DNA from: Nymphaea colorata
Lineage: Eukaryota > Streptophyta > Magnoliopsida > Nymphaeales > Nymphaeaceae
Assembly: GCF_008831285.2 (NCBI RefSeq)
Contig: NC_045150.1
Location: forward strand, 6,770,001-6,834,000
Direction: 5' to 3'
Length of the DNA stretch: 64,000 bases
Shown here: piece by piece, positions 1-12,259 of the stretch
Numbering within the stretch: the stretch's first letter is position 1
How the letters are laid out: every line of letters starts with the position of its first letter
Translations under genes and position numbers: made by a program
The notes under the pieces: model-generated
Database searches by the model: none
Seen by the model: the letters and a program-made list of their open reading frames with translations, nothing else
What the model was told of the DNA's origin: nothing

Positions 1-2817
1 GCTGATCAGGACAAGTCCGATAGAATCGGTACTTTGCCATGGTCGATTCATTAGATATTGAAAATCAGTCGATTTATGAGAAACTGGTTCCTCTTATGCT
101 TTTCACATGCTTGACTTGGAGAGTTCCATCGTGTGTCTGCCTTCCACCATATTCAAGTTCAGCAACCTCTAGCAGCACGCCAGCACAACTGCTGCCTGCC
201 TTTGGCATTTCCCCATTTGCATCGTCTGGCATCGTTGATCACATCCTCCTCCTACATTTAGCCTTGTCTCTCTGCTAGCGCTAGCTGGATGGCTGTGCAC
301 GAGCCGAGTCGAACTCGAGCTCAGTTAGCTGGACTCGTATATTGCTCAGCTCGAACTTGCGTCAAGCTGCACAAAGCCACTCGAACTCGACTCAATAGAC
401 AGAGTCTTGGCTCGAGCGCAACATGTTTATGCTCATTTGCCAACTCCTTATTTGACTTGATCCCCTTCCTTGGTTTTAAGTTTGGAAATTATTAAAAAAA
501 TAACCTAGATTTAATGGGCTTACTAGAGCTTAATCAAATCATGTAAGTCATACTCAAATCATGTAACTCACTTATAAACAAGTTGAGCTGGAATCAAGTT
601 TTTGCAAGCAAGTTCAAATTGAGCCCATGTTGGCTCGACTGTCACTGCAGCCCTAGAAACAACCCTCGAACGATGACATGCAAGGAATTTGCTTAAACGA
701 CAGAAGTACAATTTTTTGACAACACACATAGATACTATAAGCTGCTAATCATGGTTAAAACAACAAGTAGATGTGCCTTAAAAGAGTATTTGGTAGCAGG
801 AATATTGTATTAATGTTTCATGAATCTATATCGAAAATTTATGGAACTGAAATTTTTTCCAAGAAAACTTTATTTGATGTGACCCTCTTGATATTTTAAA
901 CACTTCAGTTATATCTTTACTCTATTGGCAAGTTCCTTTGAGCAACCTCCTACAAAAATTTGCCAAAAGAAAAAATTTATTTGGGATGTTGTTGAGTTGG
1001 TCTTGTATTTGTGAAGTTTAGTAACAAGCATTCTTAAAGGGAGTAGTGCGAGGATAGGAAAGAGGAAAGCCTGCCCATGTGCCATGATGGTGCGCCAGAA
1101 AATTTCGTTAAAAGGAAAGGGTCAAAAGGAAGGAAGATCGGAATTGGACGGACAATGCGACAAACGTCACTGTATCACCTTTTGCGAGACTGTGACCTTT
1201 ATTTATTGCACAATCATTCATTTCTAATAGATATTTATTTAAAAAGAAGTTAAATATTCGATTCATCAATTTTGTAAATTTTTATTTGGGAGAAACCGTT
1301 CTAAGACTTGGTCAGTCACTTGATGCATAAAACCCTTAACGTCATTTCTTTTATATTTTCAAAAGTTTTTATTGAGAAAATCTTGATAAAAATAAATAAA
1401 TTAAAAACATATAAATGGATCATATTTATACAATAAAACAAACTTTTTACTAGGATTGTAAAAATTGGAAACTGAATCTAATCAGCCAGTTCTTCAATTT
1501 AGTGAATCAGCAGATCTGTTGACCCAATTGAATTGGTTAAGAATCCGTAAAACATATTATTATAGACATTATTTTAAAAAAATAAAGTATTTTAAAAATA
1601 AAAAGAATAAATGACGCTCTTGACTTAAACTTGACTCGTTTAATAAACAAATCACACTTGAGGTAAAACTTGTTGAAAGCGAGCTCGGGTTATTCACATG
1701 TTGTACAACCCCGCTACGGATCTTGATAGATCTGATATGAATAAGATGTACTCTTTAGTGTATCTGCTTTATCGGGTATTTACATATTTGGATGAAAAAT
1801 TCATATCATATCAAAATTCATAATAAATTTACACTCAAATTTAATCTGACTTTTTGAAGAGAATCTTGAATACATTATGATATGTTTATTTAAAACTAAA
1901 TCTGAAACAGATAAGATATTATTTAAATATAATCCGGTTCAATTTCTTAATTGGATGCCAAATTTTAGGCAGTCTTGCCCGATATGTGATCAGGATAGGA
2001 GCATTGACATCCATAAACCCTGCTAAACTATAATGGTAATAACTTCAGCTCAACTCTTAAACTTGCAATTCAGCTTATTAAACTTTGTCTGTAGTCCCTT
2101 TTTTTCCAGATGAGGAACTCTTCAAGAAAACTCAAAACAAAAAACTTTCAAGCTATATACCATAAAAAACTTGGGTAATAAAATGACAAAATCTAGACTT
2201 AATTGAAACAATAAAAGAACTAGGACAACATAATCACAAAATTATGACTTGGATACAAGGTTGTAAGTGAATGTTCCTATAAAAAATTAGGTTACAAAGT
2301 CGTTTGTCTTTGGAAGAGATATCTTAAAGAGATCGAAACCCCATAGAGAAGCACATCTATCAACTATCAACTAAAGTGTCACACATCATTAATTTACAGT
2401 ATTTTCATTACTCCTCAAAACAACTAGGTTGTCTTCGGTGTTCTTGGTAAAAATTGAAAAAAAAAATGTGTCCTCTCACAGCCACTCAAAGGAACGTGCC
2501 ACATTCTTGAGAGCGCTCCTTGTAAAAGTCCATAACTTTTGCATTTAAATTTACGAAAGCCGAGCAATTATCTTGGTAAATGGACACGCCCAAACGCGCC
2601 TTCGGACTTTGGTGTTCCACTGATTGAATCCTTATTTTTCCGCTGTTTCCTGGGACTGGGACTGGTAGCAAATGGCGGATAAAATATGACAAAAAACCAA
2701 ATAAAAAAGAAGTCTATGGAACATGTTGGCATTAATTGCCTACTCGAGCGTTCGCAGATTCATCCGCATTAAGTCTTGTGACATGAGGATGCGTGCTTCT
2801 GTTAACCAGCCAATCAT
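1..2817. other. intergenic region, repeat remnants
   Basis: No reading frame here resembles a known protein. Around 297-420 and 590-650 the DNA is rich in variants of the GAGCTCGA/ACTCGA words and ends near 643-652 in TGCAGCCCTA, which looks like one decayed end of a small transposon; the partner end (TAGGGCTGCA) was not found, so the copy is truncated. A weaker, related stretch lies near 1610-1715. The rest is AT-rich with no readable structure. Confidence 0.4.
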
Positions 2818-2878
2818 AGAGGGAGGGAGGGGGAGAGAGAGATAGAATGAGAGAGGGAGGGGGAGAGAGAGAGGCGGC
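2818..2878 (+). repeat. GA-rich tract upstream of the MYB-CC gene
   Basis: An almost pure purine tract made of GGGAGGGAGG and GAGAGAGA blocks, repeated twice. It lies about 1.2 kb before the MYB-CC start codon, just ahead of the presumed 5' leader. Such GAGA tracts in plants often sit in core promoters or 5'UTRs and bind BPC-type GAGA factors (known for the class; inferred here). It may mark the transcription start area. Confidence 0.45.
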
Positions 2879-2879
2879 T

Positions 2880-4077
2880 CCTATCCGTCTTCCCAGGTGA
2901 AGGGAAAAAGTTTGATAGGCGCAGAAAAAAAAATTCCAGCTATTTCGCCCATTTTACTGCCAATAAGCAGCTGTTTTTTTCTTTCCACATTTCTGTCCTG
3001 TTTAGATGCTGTTCGATGGATTTCTTGAAGAGCTAGAAATTTGTTCCGCACCATCAGGTCAGTGGTTAGTTCAGATATGGGACTACAAGCTGGGCCTTTT
3101 CATGGTCTCCTCGATTTTTCAGTCGTAAGTTTGTGTTGTTGTTTTTTGGGGACTCGTGTTTGGAACGATATTCGATGGATAAATGGTTTACTATTCACGA
3201 TGCTTCATTCCCCTCTTTCTCTTCCGGTTTCTTCTTTGATTTGATGTAAAAGTTTGATTAAACTGTCTCGAATCTGTAGTCTTTAGACATTTTTCACTAA
3301 ATTGCTTATTGAAACGCGACTCTTTTTTCATTGAACCATCTGAGACTGTTTACTTTTTTTCTTTTTTTTTTCCCTTTTCTTTTCTTCTTGGGTTTGATGA
3401 CTAGATGTGGTTCAGCGAGATGTATGAAGCATAAAGAATCTGCACTCTTTTCTTTTGTTTTTATGTGTTGTGTGCTCTTTTCTGACGGTTCTGGTCTTCA
3501 TGGATCTGTTACCCTTGATGGATGGCACTCCTTTTGTTGATTCCTTTTCGGTTGTACTGCTTGTTCAATTGGTTATTGACGCTATCTGTTTGCTGATTGG
3601 CCAAGGTGAAGTAAAATCTCTTAATCCATTGTTGCAGGATTTGTTGCTCTTCTCTGTAGCAGACAAGCAGTGCATTCAGCAATCAATTAGCTATGTGGAG
3701 CTCCAATTCTTGTGGAACATTGTAGACTGTCCAGAGTTTCATTGCCCCGCAACCTGGGGATGTCCTGCCAATATATGCTGGGCCGCCTGAAATTGTGATA
3801 CTTCACAATTTCCTTCTCTTCGGTAGCCCCGACCCCCAATTGAAGCCACAATAATCTCATCAATGAAGGCAATTGGTAGATATGTTTCTGAAAGGAACAG
3901 GAATGGCCTTCAGTTCCATTCATTCCCTCCCCTCAAGTTTTGAAAATAGTATCCTTTAATGATCTCAGAATTTAGGATTTGCCTTCTCACTTTGATAATG
4001 ATAGGTCGTCCAAGATCATTTGTTTAACGGTCAGTACCTACAAGCAGTCAGTTAGAAGCTTAATATATGTAGAGACC
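2880..4077 (+). other. probable 5' leader region of the MYB-CC gene
   Basis: This pyrimidine-rich stretch between the GA tract and the first ATG of the MYB-CC frame probably holds the 5'UTR and one or more leader introns. A good splice acceptor (pyrimidine run, then TTGTTGCAG) ends near 3639. Short open frames occur, but none resembles a known protein. The reading frame upstream of the chosen ATG stays open for some 100 nt without any other ATG, so 4078 is the first usable start. Confidence 0.4.
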
Positions 4078-7000
4078 ATGGAAAGTCACAGTGTTGAAGT
4101 TGTAAAACGGAGCGATTCACCAAGAGGAGCTATACGGCCAGTGTGTGCTAGCTCTGCAGCATTTCGTGATCTATCTGATACAGGATCAGATGGTGAGAAT
4201 GCTCCAGAACACAGCTTTACATTATCACTTTCACCAGATGCACGACCACTCTGCCCTTCTTCATCAAGAAGCCAGAAGCTTTTAATCCGTCGCAAGATTG
4301 TGAGTTCAGAGTCTGGGCTGGATGGTGCTGATTCCTTTTCCTGTACCAAGGAATCCAATATTCATTCTCCTTCTTCAACATTCTGCACCAATCTGTACTT
4401 GTCAACTTCAACATGCGCTGAGAATTACAGGCATCTCGGCAACCTACCTTTCCTTCCGAATCCTACATCCCCTTCTCCAGCCTCAGTGCTCAATTCTTCA
4501 AATTCTTTTGCTGTTGATCTCACATTAGGACATCAGTGCTCTAAAGATGAATATGTTGAAGAGAATACAAATGATTACCTCAGCTTGAATGGTGATTGTG
4601 TAGCTGATCCTGAGCATTTGAACGACGACATTGCATATCCTGAGCTGCAAGAATGGGATTTTCTCTCGGATCAACTCGACATGGCAATCACAGACGATGG
4701 GAAAAATCCCAGCCTGGATGTACGTATGGTCAGGTTTTCCTTTCTGCTTGACAGAAAGAACCAACTAGATGAATATGTTTTTCTTAGAAATTCTTTCTTC
4801 TTTTAAATGCATTTCTTTCTTCTCTCTTTTTTTTTTTTTTTTTTTTGAACTTTTCTTCTCCTGTAATGTTCTTGCAGCTTCTTTTGGCATTCCATGACGA
4901 ATATAATCTTTCATTGTTTAGGAAATATGTAAAGAACCTGAACCATCAGCAGCAGCCAAGAAAGCTGAGTCTGAATGCATCCTGACACACCGAGTGCCTC
5001 TCAGCACAGTCTGTGGGAAAACTCAATCCAGCTCCAAATCCGGAATCGCAACCATCAACAAACCAAGGATGAGGTGGACAACAGAGCTCCATGAGCGTTT
5101 CATAGAAGCCGTGAGCAAGCTCGAAGGGGCCGAGAGTAAGTCTCCATTAACAAAGATAATAAAAACTAAGCACCTTGAATTTTAGTTGCATCAATTTTCT
5201 CATGTTTGCCTGTGCATAACCTGCAGAAGCTACTCCCAAGGGTGTATTAAAACTCATGAATGTTGAGGGTCTGACGATCTATCATGTGAAAAGCCACTTG
5301 CAGGTGCTTTCTGGGCGTCTCTTCATGTTATCCCTGCTTAAATTAAATTAAGGCGAAGACCCTGACATTTGCATATGACTTTAAATCTGCAGAAATACCG
5401 CTTGGCGAAATATCTACCACAGACTAAGGAAGGTAAGAATATGGATGCACAATGACGTGTACTTGGTTCCTCTAGATAGTTTACACAAAGGAATGAAATT
5501 GAAAGAAGCAGTTTGTGAATTCCAAATGTGTGTGCCTGCTTTTTTCCATACTGTTTTCCCTACACGCTTTCTGAGAATCTAAATGCATTTGCTGGTTGGG
5601 AAGGTCGTGTAGCTTTTCTAGTTTTTTGTTTCTGTTTGTTTACCTCATCGCTTATTAAACTGATGAAACAATTGCCTGTTTCTTCCTTAGAGAAAAAGAC
5701 ATCGTGTTCAGAAGACAAGAAGAAGGCACCAGCTGCCTCCCAGGAAGAGCTGGTCCTCAAAAGGTATACTTCAGTATTTTTGTGCTCTTCACGGCCAGAC
5801 TAAAACGGCTTTCCCTGTTTGTGTTTCTTTTCTTAAATTTACAGTATTCACCTGAATTTGCCACTAATATGCTCATCTCTGCCCCTTCCATTGGTGGGGC
5901 GTCCTGGGCAAGAGTTCCCTACACCTGGCTAGGAGCTTGGGCTTTAAACCTTCTACTTAAGATCATGATTTCAAAATTTGGGGTGAGTCTGACCCAATTT
6001 TTTTCCTTCTTTTCGTTTCCTCCATTTCTTTTTTTTTTAAAAAAAAGGGACAAAAAACAGAAAAAAGGAAAAGACGATGCTTCGACTTAGCATCGACTTT
6101 TTGGAACAATCATTTCCAAACTGAATGGTCTTGGTCGAGAGAGACTAAACTTTGCCTTTTGGTTCGTCGTGAGAGAGATTAAACTTTGTCTTATAGTTTG
6201 TTTGACAACAGTAACAATCAATATGCAATATGTACGTACTTCAAATGTTTTATGTATCTACCTCAAATATATAAAATAGTGACGTAGTGTTATTGTTGTC
6301 AAATAACTCCAAACCAAAATATATGGAAAAGTGACAAACAATCATTATTTGCCAAATTCCCGTGATGGCCATGCCATGTCCCCGAAAACGCACGTATGAG
6401 TTCACTGGAGTTTGAAGCTGTTGGTGAAAGCAAAAGATGAGATCAACCGGTCAATGTTTCGCGGAAGTCCTTTTTTATATACTTTATTAAATTCAAATAT
6501 TATATTGAATTGTTATTCACTTTTATTATTAAATATTGGATTTGCTAAACGTAATGATCCACCGTCCACGTGTATAAGCCAGGACGACGGTGTCACCAAG
6601 AGCCTTATGTGGCGCTCTGGAACAACACCACATTAGTTAGAGAACACTTGAGCTTTTTTTTACTTACGGACTATTAACTGGTTTTAGAGGCATGCAAGTT
6701 ACCGAGGCCCTGCGCATGCAAATGGAGGTCCAGAAACAGCTCCATGAACAGCTCGAGGTGTGTCACTTCCTTTCCATTCCTAACTAAACATCCTCTTTTC
6801 TTCTTAAAGCATCCGTGTGTTATTCAGACACTTGATTCCTATCTCATCTTTTTTTTTGCCCTTTTGGAATGCTCCCCCGTTCTGTATTTTTCTCAGGTTC
6901 AAAGGGCCCTCCAATTGAGGATTGAAGAACATGCTAGGTACCTGCAGAAAATACTGGAAGAACAACAAAAAGCAGGCCATACATTTATGTCTGCTTGCCA

Positions 7001-7283
7001 TCTGCAAAAGACGTGTGACTCAGAAGCCATACATTCTGGCGAGCAACTGACAGATTTAATGCCACGAGCTGGCCAGGAAGCTGATTCCAACTCTTCCCTG
7101 TCACAAGTTAGTGCTCCCGCCAATGGTTCAACATCACCTACGAGCAACAAAAGAGACACCTGTTTGGAAACGAACGACTCAAGCGGCCAAGATGAATCAC
7201 CAATTCACCCAAAAAGAATTCGCCTGGGAAAGGACGAAAGCTGTGACGATGCAGTCGTCAAGAAATCAGAACCATTGCAGTGA
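4078..7283 (+). CDS. PHR1-like MYB-CC transcription factor
   Basis: This is a nuclear DNA-binding regulator of the PHR1/PHL type, a family that binds P1BS-like sites as dimers and drives phosphate-starvation genes. Seven coding exons fit GT-AG rules and one frame: 4078-4719, 4922-5135, 5227-5303, 5393-5432, 5691-5763, 6688-6757 and 6897-7283, giving 500 residues. The N-terminal 260 residues are Ser-rich and acidic. The GARP-type MYB repeat covers about 261-317 (it begins [11 protein letters not shown] and includes the SHLQKYR motif). The MYB-CC coiled coil covers about 350-396, with the diagnostic LHEQLE at 367-372. The C-terminus is low-complexity and ends in a basic patch near PKRIRLGK, a possible nuclear signal. 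The split of the MYB domain over three small exons is typical of the family. Intron 5 carries a MITE. The subclass (PHR1 versus PHL) is not resolved. Confidence 0.9.
6191..6316. mobile_element. hairpin MITE in intron 5 of the MYB-CC gene
   Basis: An inverted repeat: the left arm near 6196-6215 reads GTTTGTTTGACAACAGTAAC and the right arm near 6295-6314 is its near-complement, with TATTGTTGTCAAATAACTCC. The arms share the TTTGACAAC core with other short elements in the window (23.9-24.1 kb, 41.65-41.79 kb). No clear target duplication was seen. It lies in the 924-bp intron and does not touch the exons. Confidence 0.45.
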
Positions 7284-7382
7284 AACTGTGGAAGTTTCTT
7301 TTGGTGTACTGTAAATCCCGCCAACCTTTATGTTTCTAAGTTCCCTGGCTTGTAACAATGCTGATAGAATGCTGAATCTCAA

Positions 7383-7388
7383 AATAAA
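7383..7388 (+). terminator. candidate polyadenylation signal, MYB-CC gene
   Basis: A canonical AATAAA occurs 100 nt after the stop codon, in a T-rich context suitable for plant 3' end formation. No other AATAAA lies between it and the stop. Confidence 0.4.
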
Positions 7389-7389
7389 T

Positions 7390-8569
7390 TTTCCTGTTAA
7401 ATCAGCAAGGAGCAAAACTTCAATGGTCCTCGTGTAGTGGAAAAAAGGAGAGCTTGAACCGAACCAGTAACTTTTATACCAAAATGAACTGTTCTCCATG
7501 GAGGAAAACAGAAATTAATCACATTCTTATATATTTAGTACTATACATTAAAAGAATGTTTTATACTATAATATGCTCAGAAGCCTCGATGAGTATACTT
7601 AACACAGCTGATATGTGAAATTTTCCCTTCTGCGTCTACCAGAGATGTGGACTCTCTCTTCTGTTCTCCCCTAGAATTAGGTGTTGGCTGCCCTCTGCTC
7701 TACTCAAAGAACAGGGTTCTCTTGTATATTACTACTGCATCTTGCCCGAGTTTACATCAGCATTTGAATCAGAATATATACAATGCAATAATGAATCTGA
7801 ATCGGTTGCCCAAAGAAAAACCGGGCTGTTATCACTCATGCTGCTAGAGTTCACATTTGGTCAGGCTTGTCATGATGTCACCTGCAGCAAGGATCTAGTT
7901 TATCAGGTAATTATGTCATATATGATAAAGCAAAAAGCAAAAAGTTCTGTGTTGCATTGGGCAGACGTGCATAGCATTGTATTCAGGTACAAGTGAACTT
8001 GATAAAACACATAGGGAAAAGAATCAAGGGGCTAGTATTATAGTGAAGCGCTTCAGCTAGAGGCCCAATACTAGATATGGGTTCATTTATAGGCATGTTA
8101 CAATTAGCTCTCACATGTCATCAGATAAGAATTTTCTGCTGGAAATTATAAACTAACCATTCTGCCATTTACAAAGTTATCCAAGAAAACGTGAATAGAT
8201 GACAGATCCATGGTTCTGGAAAAAGGACTAATTATGTCAGTTCTTTTTTAGGTTCTCAATGCCTTTTCATTCTCCTGTTACGGACCAGTTTGTACCCTAG
8301 CAATATTTCCTTTCCTTCCTCAAAGTTGTACATATCCTCTTCACTGCTTGCATGTTTTTTTTATTTCTGACGCATGAAATAGAAAAGTAGCAGCATAAAT
8401 ATATAAAATGCCTATAAAACTCAAGCTAAAAGTTCAAATATGCGAGCAGAAATATAACATTCAGTAAATTAAGTAGGAAATGAATACCTCATTGGTTTCC
8501 AATTTCCAGGAGGCCTACCTTTACGCCCATTGTTTTAGAAGATAGGCAGCTTGCTGACGCTCCATGAAA
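7390..8569. other. convergent intergenic region between MYB-CC and CAX genes
   Basis: It holds the 3'UTRs of two converging genes and short frames of no recognisable family. No transposon ends or tandem repeats were seen. A further alternative 3' exon of the CAX gene could lie here, but I found no candidate with coding character. Confidence 0.35.
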
Positions 8570-11500
8570 CTAGGTACCTAAAATTTTTCAAGGAAAGTAT
8601 TCAAGAAGTGCCAAAAGCAAGAATTCTCTAATCCAAGGCACGAATGCTTGGAACTGATTAAGGTACGTGACTCACCAATAGCAGGATCCACGTGAAAAAA
8701 GAAGCTCGCGGACACTATGAAATAGCAGAGGAGAAGCATCAGCCCTTTGAAATAATTTGACGTGCCCTCCTATGGTAAAACCAACAATTTATTATTGTCA
8801 ACCCACTAGAATGGGAAACAGAAAATCAGGATCTAGGAATGGAATGCACTTCTAAGACATCTACGAACACAACGTCTTTCCAATACATTTGTAAGCTAAA
8901 TTAACACAGATTCAAGATACCGTGCATGGTAAAAAGTGCCACATTCAACACATTACACATCCCAGTACTTTGTGCAGTTGATACAGAAAGGAATGGTCGA
9001 ACGGTCGTTTGAGGAGGTGCATAAAAGTACACCAACATGCACGCACATGTCAGTCAAATCTACATACCTTTCCTGTTCATCAGTTTACTGTTCAAATTTA
9101 AAGGCCAGCTATTTTCTAAAACCAGAGCTTGTCCTATAAAATTTCCTAAAAGAAGGAAGGAGGTTTATCCAACCACATTTTTGAAGCTGAAATTTGAAAC
9201 ACGCATCTTCATATTACACAAAAAAATACTTGAAAAGAGAAAAAAAACCACTGCTTGCAGCTTCTTTCCTCTTGGAGCACGATATAAGGCTTTGGCTATT
9301 AAATGTGGTCCACGAACGACAATCATTTTATCATATCGTTTCAACTCCCTTGGTGTTTTTTTATTTTCTTACAGACTGACCTGAAGCATGAATGCCACCA
9401 CTAGAACAGTCATAAAAAGTGTAGCAGTCTCAAAGAGTTGGAAGTTTAAGTCCATTGGCTGTCCCATGCACCATCCAATAACTACACAAAAAGGAATCTG
9501 CAGCAACATCAATCCCCCTCAATAAAAGAAAAGATCAATAAACGAAACAAAGGACAAAAACAGATTTGAATGGTTAGCTGTAGCTGGTATGATTAAAAAC
9601 ACTGCAACAAGATTAATCACCTTAAAAACAAAAACATCAAGACAAAAGAAAGAAGGAAAAATATATTCTAAGTTTCTAACGGTTAGCTATGTCTGGTATT
9701 AAGTCCTTGACCAAGAACAGCATAAACTGAAACTGAGAAAATGGCCTAAACATGACAATGGTCATTATGCATGATACATGAGTTCCAGGTTCATCGAACA
9801 AACTGAGCACGACCAATATAAGTTGGACTGAAATCAGTAATCAAACATAACTTGCCAATAGATGTCTAAAGACTACAAAGTAGTTTTCACGAAAGTTGAT
9901 CTTTTGTTTGACCATTCAGCAAGCATCCAGTAGCAAGAGATACTTAAAAAGAGGAAGCATTCTTTTAAAAAATAGCAATTTAGCTGCTATTCTAACAACT
10001 CAAACAAAGATCTCCTGCAGAATAATATTCGTTTCTTATGATGCTATATGGTAAAATAGTACACCAAAATTTAATGCATAAGTCATATCTTAGAGACTAC
10101 TTCCAAACTAACAAGATAATTTGGAATAACACAGGAATAAACTATCACTACAACCTAATGTATAAGAAAGATGAAATAGGTTTGACTGTATCGCACAATG
10201 TGGGCCCATATCATGTGATACGTATCACATAGGTTTAAACAACCTATACGATATGCCTACAGTATAGAATACGCCCTTCTATAGTACGACACATGGACAA
10301 AATTTAAAAGAAAAAAAGGACCCAAGGCTCCGTTTTCGTGCTTCTTTTTAAAATAACTCCTCCCTCCCGCTTTGTAAACATCTCTAAGAGCTACATGAAG
10401 GAGACGTTTTGCTAGTTTTATAGAAAAATCAACCATATATTGGTGAAGACATTTGAAAGCATTGAAACAATTAATGAAGAAAATAAGGATGAAAATAAAG
10501 ATGATGATGCTTATCTTTGATTCATGATATTTGGCACTTGGCAGTGAATAATTATATGTTGCGAACTTGTGGTATAATCTAAAACACTTTAAACTTGTGA
10601 TGGATGCTTATTATGTCATTTTGAATCTATGATTTCTCATCTATGAATGTGTTTTTGATATATTATGGCTTATGAATGATGAATTGTCAATATTCTCTAT
10701 GTGTGATAAGTTTTTTATATGGAAGTCATTTTCTTGATTGTTTCTGAAATTTTCTCCTTTTTTATTTTTTATTTTTTTAATTTTACAATATTCTATGCCA
10801 CATTTATGATACGTTACGATGCGTAGGTCAGCCCGATAGATATACGTTATGGTATGCCTTTTACAACATTGTGTGCAGTTGTTCTTGTAGGATAAAAATA
10901 ATCTATCAAACAGGAATTTAATGCCATTTACTTTGTAGTTAAAACTATGCATTTGCTCTGTAGTTAAAAGTGTGCCTGAGATAATGCCTCAATCTGCTAC
11001 ACATTATGCGGTTGCTTAGACACCTAGGCTGAGGCAACTAGGTCGTCCAAACAAAATTTACTGTTTAATATTATTTTGTTTGTTCTATCTTCTAGTATAT
11101 TAGTAGATTGATTGAAAGTGGAGTCTTTCAAATCCCTAGTTTGACCCTCTTTCCTCTTTCTTTTTCTCCCTCTTTATCTTTTTCCCTTTTTTTTCCTGTT
11201 GAATAGGAATGCCCAGGCTTTGCCTAGGGTTTTATTAAGGTCTGACACCTAGGCCTTCAACTCAGTTTGAACTACATATGACATAGGTCCCTACACAGCC
11301 GGGCCATGGACCATGAAACCATAAGCTGGCGAACTGTGCCTCGAAGTGGTGGATTACTGAAAGTTATTGCCATACACTACAAAAAAAACATGCAGTCATT
11401 GACACATGGATTGATGGCTGTTGGTGAAAGTAAATTTTTATTGGCGTCCAACCTGAAGTGTCGATGAAGATGGACTTTCATCGATGTTCAGAGAACAGCG

Positions 11501-12178
11501 TCGATGAACATCAGTTTTCACCAACGTGTCCGTGAAAGTCGGTGAAAGTTCATTTTTACCGACGGTCGGAAAGTGGCCGTCAGTAAAAATGATAATTTCA
11601 TATGACACTAAGACTCCTTGCGTCGGTGAAGGTACTTTTTGGTGAAAGATTACTGACGTCTAGAGGTTGCATTGGTAATATATTTATTTTTTGTAGTGAT
11701 AATATGCAGACCACTCAATGGAAGGTATAAAATATCAAGTCTAAAATGGTGCACAGACATTTACCCTAGTAGACTAGACTTATATTGTGATGACTCCATA
11801 GGAATAACTAAAATGCTCTCATGAAGATAACCTTAATATGAAATTAAAATTATGAAGGATGCTAAATAGAAGAGATAAACAAATTTAGAATAGTTACCAC
11901 AAACATTGATATTTGTGTAGACGAACCAATTGCAACTCCCAATGAAATGTCCTGAATTAAAATAAGGCATTAGTCATCCCTTAAAAAAAGTGAAAACGAT
12001 ATTTAGACCAAGCCGCAAATACTTACAAGTTTGTCTTTCATAGCAAACATAATGGCACTTGCATGCTCTGCAGCATTACCTACAATAGGCAGCAAGATAA
12101 CACTAATAAAGGAGATCGGCATTCCCAATGATTCAGAAGCTCCCTGCAAGAGAGATAACAAATAGACAGATAGATAGT

Positions 12179-12259
<81 letters not shown>

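Noticed and set aside
10190-10875. A possible 0.7-kb inverted-repeat transposon in the CAX intron
   Set aside because: The facing TACGATA/ATACG blocks pair over only about 10-12 bp and no target duplication could be found.
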